Of a DNA stretch of 59,893 bases, positions 56,506 through 59,893 are shown in pieces. The notes under the pieces were generated by a model that did not search any database, was not told the origin of the DNA, and saw only the letters and a list, made by a program, of their open reading frames with translations. The stretch comes from Staphylococcus hominis subsp. hominis (GTDB lineage Bacteria > Bacillota > Bacilli > Staphylococcales > Staphylococcaceae). Made by a program: the position numbers and the translations under genes. The DNA lies in NCBI RefSeq assembly GCF_002901845.1, contig NZ_PPQE01000005.1, positions 27,647-87,539 of the forward strand. Reading direction: 5' to 3'. Each line of letters starts with the position of its first letter. Position 1 is the first letter of the stretch.

Positions 56506-56787
56506 TTAGCTAAGACGATTGTTTTTACGATTTACAAATGTATCTTTAGCATCTTTAATTGATTTTTCTAATTCTGGATTATTACGACGAATTTCTTCGA
56601 TCGTATCTTTCCAATACAATACTTCATTTTTAATTGAAGTAATTTTAGAAGGTTTACGAGAACGATTACCTTCTTTAATGTCTTTGAATGATTGTACTAA
56701 TGCATTGCGTGTTGATTTATCTGCTAAAGTAGCAGCTCCACCAACGATAGCACCAATAATAATACCTGGAACAAATTTGTTTTCCAT
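56506..56787 (-). CDS. YtxH-like small membrane protein
   Basis: A 93-residue protein: an N-terminal Gly-rich hydrophobic segment (GIIIGAIVGGAATLA) followed by a helical charged tail, as in YtxH-type proteins. GAGGGG lies before the ATG. It starts 5 bp after ptpA ends, so both are likely one transcript. Function unknown. Confidence 0.75.
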   Translation of the reverse strand: MENKFVPGIIIGAIVGGAATLADKSTRNALVQSFKDIKEGNRSRKPSKITSIKNEVLYWKDTIEEIRRNNPELEKSIKDAKDTFVNRKNNRLS

Positions 56788-56792
56788 TTTAG

Positions 56793-57257
56793 TTACCCCT
56801 CTTTCAAATTAGCATCTTTAACGATGAAATCTATTAAATTGTCACAAGATGATTGTACCATGTCATATACACCTTCAAAATTATTTGTGTAATAAGGATC
56901 AGGCACATCAGTCTCTTCCATGTTACTAAATTCTAGCAATTTGAACAATTGACCTTTAAGATTGGGATTAATTGATTTAATATTATCCACATTACTTTGG
57001 TCCATAGCGATAATATAATCAAAATCATCATCCGGTTCAAATAATTCACTAACAATACCATCAAAAGGTATATGGTGTTGTTTCAGAATTTTTTGAGTAC
57101 CTTGATGAGGAGGTTCACCTAAATTCCAACGTCCAGTACCCCTAGAATGTACAATAACATCAGAAATACCGCGTTCTTTTAATCGTTGACGCATGATTGC
57201 TTCAGCCATTGTAGAACGACAAATATTTCCAAGACATACAAAAGCTACATCTATCAT
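56793..57257 (-). CDS. ptpA: Low-molecular-weight protein tyrosine phosphatase PtpA
   Basis: A 154-residue LMW-PTP. The P-loop CLGNICRS has nucleophile Cys8 and Arg14, and the general-acid Asp is in DVPDPYYT near the C-terminus. Start 57257 follows GGAGG. In S. aureus PtpA is secreted during infection; no signal peptide here. First gene of ptpA-YtxH-like unit. Confidence 0.95.
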   Translation of the reverse strand: MIDVAFVCLGNICRSTMAEAIMRQRLKERGISDVIVHSRGTGRWNLGEPPHQGTQKILKQHHIPFDGIVSELFEPDDDFDYIIAMDQSNVDNIKSINPNLKGQLFKLLEFSNMEETDVPDPYYTNNFEGVYDMVQSSCDNLIDFIVKDANLKEG

Positions 57258-57398
57258 CTTGTACTCCTCCAAACTTTAATATATAAACTATTTTATAGTT
57301 ATTTTTAACATTTATAAAGTCATAATTTTACTAATTTCTATAAAAGTTTAATAAATTTTTATACTTTGATAAAATATGATAATAAAGAGGTGAAACAA

Positions 57399-57605
57399 AT
57401 GGCACAGAATAATGAACAAATGATTAAAAATATTCGAAAAAAATTAAATATTGTAAATCAATCTTTAATTAATCCAGAAAAATTTAAAGATACAGATACA
57501 AAGGATATTAAAGATATTCATGATTTTGTTATGTCTAAAGATTCATTTTCACCAAGTGAAATTACAGCAATTGCTGATGAATTAGGTAATTTACGTCACG
57601 AGTAA
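57399..57605 (+). CDS. UPF0435 (DUF1128) family protein
   Basis: A 68-residue soluble helical protein (MAQNNEQMIKNIRKKLN). GAGGTG precedes the ATG at 57399; extension upstream lacks a site. Conserved before ampS in staphylococci, 11 bp apart. Function unknown. Confidence 0.88.
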   Translation: MAQNNEQMIKNIRKKLNIVNQSLINPEKFKDTDTKDIKDIHDFVMSKDSFSPSEITAIADELGNLRHE

Positions 57606-57616
57606 GGAGAATTTAA

Positions 57617-58864
57617 ATGGCCAATCAAGATTATCAAGACAAATTAAAACAATATGCAGAATTATTAGTAAAAGTAGGTATGAACGTTCAACAAAATCAG
57701 CCTGTATTTATCAGAACATCTGTAGAAACTATAGATTTAACGCGCTTAATTGTCGAAGTAGCCTATCAAGAAGGCGCTTCAGATGTAAGAGTGGTATATA
57801 CAGATCCTATTTTAGAACGCTTAAAATATGAAAATGAAGCTGTTGATTATTTTGAAAATCATGCTGTTAAAGCTTATGATGTTGAAGAGCGTATGGATTA
57901 TGCTCGTAGAGGAGCAGCGAATTTAGCACTTATTTCCGGTGATCCATATTTATTAAATGGCATTGATGCAGAAAAATTAAAAGCGTCTCAGTTTAATTAT
58001 GGACAAGCATTCAAAGGGTATATGGAAGGTAGCCAAAAAAATGCATTTCCATGGGTAGTAGCTGCATTTCCATCTAAAGCATGGGCAAAACGTGTATATC
58101 CTAATTTGCCTGAAGAAGAAGCATACAGTCAATTTATCGATGAAGTATTCGAAATTGTACGTGTGGATGGAAATGACCCAATAACAAATTGGGAGCAACA
58201 TGTGAAATCTCTAAGTGTACATGCAAATAAACTTCAAGAAAAAAATTATAAGGCATTACATTATATGTCTGAAGACACTGATTTAACAGTAGGACTACCA
58301 AAAGGACATATTTGGGAAGATGCAACAAGCTATGTAAATGGAAATCAACAACCATTTATTGCTAATATCCCAACGGAAGAAGTATTTACTGCACCAGATA
58401 GAAATCATGTAGATGGCTATGTAACTAATAAATTACCATTAAGTTATAATGGTAATATTATTGATGGATTCACTTTAACATTTAAAAATGGTGAAATTAT
58501 CGATGTTAAAGCAGAAAAGGGTGAAGAAGTTTTAAAAGATTTAATTAGCACAGATGAAGGCTCTAAGCGATTAGGAGAAGTTGCTCTAGTTCCAGATGAT
58601 TCGCCAATTTCAAATCGTAATACTATCTTTTATAATACTCTATTTGATGAAAATGCATCTTGTCATCTTGCTATTGGTTCAGCCTACGGGTTTAATATTA
58701 AAGGTGGCACAGAAATGTCTACTGAAGAAAAAATAGCAAGTGGGTTAAATGATTCTAATGTTCATGTGGATTTTATGATTGGAAGTTCAGATCTAACGAT
58801 ATATGGTATTTTACAAGACGGCTCTAAAGAATTAGTTTTCGAAAATGGGAATTGGGCACAATGA
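57617..58864 (+). CDS. ampS: Aminopeptidase AmpS (M29 family)
   Basis: A 415-residue M29 metallo-aminopeptidase, dimeric with a two-zinc site, cytoplasmic. Ligand and active-site segments near the end include [31 protein letters not shown] and [15 protein letters not shown] precedes the ATG. Cleaves N-terminal residues in peptide turnover. Confidence 0.93.
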   Translation: MANQDYQDKLKQYAELLVKVGMNVQQNQPVFIRTSVETIDLTRLIVEVAYQEGASDVRVVYTDPILERLKYENEAVDYFENHAVKAYDVEERMDYARRGAANLALISGDPYLLNGIDAEKLKASQFNYGQAFKGYMEGSQKNAFPWVVAAFPSKAWAKRVYPNLPEEEAYSQFIDEVFEIVRVDGNDPITNWEQHVKSLSVHANKLQEKNYKALHYMSEDTDLTVGLPKGHIWEDATSYVNGNQQPFIANIPTEEVFTAPDRNHVDGYVTNKLPLSYNGNIIDGFTLTFKNGEIIDVKAEKGEEVLKDLISTDEGSKRLGEVALVPDDSPISNRNTIFYNTLFDENASCHLAIGSAYGFNIKGGTEMSTEEKIASGLNDSNVHVDFMIGSSDLTIYGILQDGSKELVFENGNWAQ

Positions 58865-58896
58865 CTCATTTAAATTAGGAATAGGAGAAATAAAGT

Positions 58897-59430
58897 ATGT
58901 CAAATTCTCAAGTTAATAAAAAATCTATGTCTGAATCAAAAAGTATTAAAACACGACAAGTATTTCCTCAAGATACTAACCATCACCATACAATGTTTGG
59001 TGGATCATTGATGGCTAATATTGATGAAATAGCTGCAATTACAGCTATGAAACATGCGAATGCACAAGTGGTTACTGCTTCTACCGACTCGGTGGATTTT
59101 TTAAGGCCTATAAAAACAGGGGATATTACGTCTTATGAAGCAATGGTAAGTTATGCAGGATCAAGTTCAATGGAAATTTGTGTGCAAATTATTATTGAAG
59201 ATGTGCTAAATAAGGAAAGGCATTTAGCAGCATTGAGCTTTTTAACATTTGTTGCCCTAGATGAAAATGGAAAACCAACACGTATTCCTAAGGTGTACCC
59301 TGAAACAAAAATAGAAAAGTGGTTCTATGAAGGGGCACCAAAACGTGTTCAACGAAGAAAAGAACGACGCGAAGACAGTAAAAGAACGATTGAATTTTTA
59401 TCTGAAGTACAGCACATAGAAAATATTTAG
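58897..59430 (+). CDS. Acyl-CoA thioesterase (hotdog fold)
   Basis: A 177-residue hotdog-fold thioesterase, YkhA/BFIT-like. The active-site loop is FPQDTNHHHTMFGGSLMANIDE with Asn and Asp residues, followed by the core (VVTASTDSVDFLRPIKTGDI). The C-terminal 20 residues are basic. AGGAG precedes the ATG. Physiological acyl-CoA unknown. Confidence 0.92.
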   Translation: MSNSQVNKKSMSESKSIKTRQVFPQDTNHHHTMFGGSLMANIDEIAAITAMKHANAQVVTASTDSVDFLRPIKTGDITSYEAMVSYAGSSSMEICVQIIIEDVLNKERHLAALSFLTFVALDENGKPTRIPKVYPETKIEKWFYEGAPKRVQRRKERREDSKRTIEFLSEVQHIENI

Positions 59431-59440
59431 GATTTATAAT

Positions 59441-59481
59441 AAATGTCAATACATATGATATAAATTATATGTATTGGCATT
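59441..59481 (+). terminator. Terminator-like stem after the thioesterase
   Basis: AATGTCAATACATAT pairs with ATATGTATTGGCATT; no long T run follows. Confidence 0.6.
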
Positions 59482-59563
59482 AAATGATACGAAAGAGCCT
59501 TAGAGTCTTGTTTTTTTAAAAAAATATTTCAATGTAAAATTACATATAAATACAAAGTATTTT

Positions 59564-59725
59564 GGCGAGACTCTTGAGACAATAGGATAAGCTGAAGACT
59601 ACAGGCTGAAGCTATCCCCTAAGAAAGCGAGCCAACAATACGCAATATTATAAAGAAAGAAGCCAGTAAATGAATTTATAATAAACTCATTTACTGGCTA
59701 TTTTGCTAGGAATTATGTCCCAGTT
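59564..59725. repeat. Staphylococcal intergenic palindromic repeat
   Basis: GGCGAGACTCTTGAG at the left, then GGATAAGCT (59585-59593) pairing with AGCTATCC (59610-59617), then AAGAAAGCGAGCC, then a perfect 13-bp stem AGCCAGTAAATGA (59661-59673) with TCATTTACTGGCT (59687-59699), ending in ATGTCCCAG. The phrases match a structured repeat family recurrent in staphylococcal intergenic DNA as I recall it. Function unknown. Confidence 0.7.
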
Positions 59726-59735
59726 TCTTTTAATT

Positions 59736-59893
59736 TTATTGAAAACTATGTTCAGTGTGCATTGCGATTTCATTTTCTCTAAAGTTTGTATTTGGATAAT
59801 ACATATTTTTAACTAATACATTTGGTCCTAAACATTGGAAAGCTTCACAATGACAATTTAAAGATTTTGCTAAATCTGTTGATAACCAAGCAA
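59736..59893 (-). CDS. Unidentified protein, C-terminal 52 residues
   Basis: A minus-strand frame runs from the right edge of the window to a TAA at 59736-59738. The visible tail contains three cysteines (CHCEAFQC) then LGPNVLVKN and ends AMHTEHSFQ. Composition is that of a real soluble protein. I do not recognise the family; a Cys/His set could bind metal, but this is not shown. The start lies outside the window. Confidence 0.6.
   Translation of the reverse strand, partial: AWLSTDLAKSLNCHCEAFQCLGPNVLVKNMYYPNTNFRENEIAMHTEHSFQ

Larger units (their letters stand above)
59431..59735. other. Intergenic region with palindromic repeat
   Basis: About 305 bp without a gene. It begins with a thioesterase terminator-like stem (AAATGTCAATACATAT ... 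ATATGTATTGGCATT, 59441-59481). From 59564 it carries a structured repeat described separately. No ribosome-site-preceded frame was found. Confidence 0.7.

Noticed and set aside
58134..58355. Minus-strand frame inside ampS
   Set aside because: Shadow frame with no start signal against an intact M29 peptidase.

Overview
The window is chromosomal DNA of a low-GC Firmicute, almost certainly a Staphylococcus. The diagnostic genes are an SdrH-like surface protein beside MroQ, the PmtR/PmtABCD phenol-soluble-modulin exporter, CamS, bacterial NO synthase next to prephenate dehydratase, MurT/GatD and the VraUTSR cell-wall stress operon. Protein lengths and gene order follow the S. aureus core backbone, but no S. 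aureus toxin island (lukGH, hlb) lies beside groEL. A coagulase-negative species is likely; I cannot name it from sequence alone. No rRNA, tRNA, CRISPR array or intact insertion sequence was found.

Layout. 1-4.6 kb: sdrH-like gene, convergent mroQ, and groES-groEL with CtsR-like and CIRCE operators. 4.6-5.4 kb: AT-rich decayed DNA. 5.4-8.1 kb: a class I glutamine amidotransferase, an aminotransferase, a candidate Fst-type type I toxin-antitoxin locus with a LexA-like box, and a small membrane protein. 8.2-13.9 kb: pmtR-pmtABCD, then a membrane protein and a DUF1700/DUF4097 pair. 14-21 kb: C45 acyltransferase-like protein, small membrane protein, 6-phosphogluconolactonase, aldehyde dehydrogenase, pyrophosphatase, nicotinamidase and a beta-helix protein. 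21-27.4 kb: dicarboxylate transporter sdcS, nos-pheA, and divergent pncB-nadE. 27.5-30.2 kb: a UPF0316 protein overlapping a NETI-motif gene, purB and a TrpR-like regulator. 30.3-41.7 kb: pcrB-pcrA-ligA-camS, putP and gatCAB. 42-49 kb: dgkB, rlmD, a DUF3267 protein, dinB, an exonuclease and murT-gatD. 49-59.9 kb: an aromatic-acid-exporter-like protein, map, nixA, vraUTSR, a YihY protein, a YtxH-like protein, ptpA, a UPF0435 protein, ampS, a thioesterase, a palindromic intergenic repeat and a truncated unknown gene.

How genes work together. NAD salvage is nearly complete: nicotinamidase (19.2 kb) yields nicotinate for PncB, and NadE finishes NAD. Envelope functions recur: MurT/GatD amidate lipid II, VraTSR senses cell-wall damage, DgkB recycles diacylglycerol, and Pmt exports amphipathic peptides. 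pcrA-ligA and dinB serve DNA repair and replication, and GatCAB supplies Gln-tRNA(Gln).

The best candidate for something new is at 7.56-7.85 kb. A 31-residue Fst/PepA1-like peptide has convergent promoters, swapped direct repeats at both ends and a shared hairpin. These are the hallmarks of pAD1-par-type loci. Upstream lies a symmetrical GAAC-N4-GTTC LexA-type box, suggesting SOS-controlled toxin expression.
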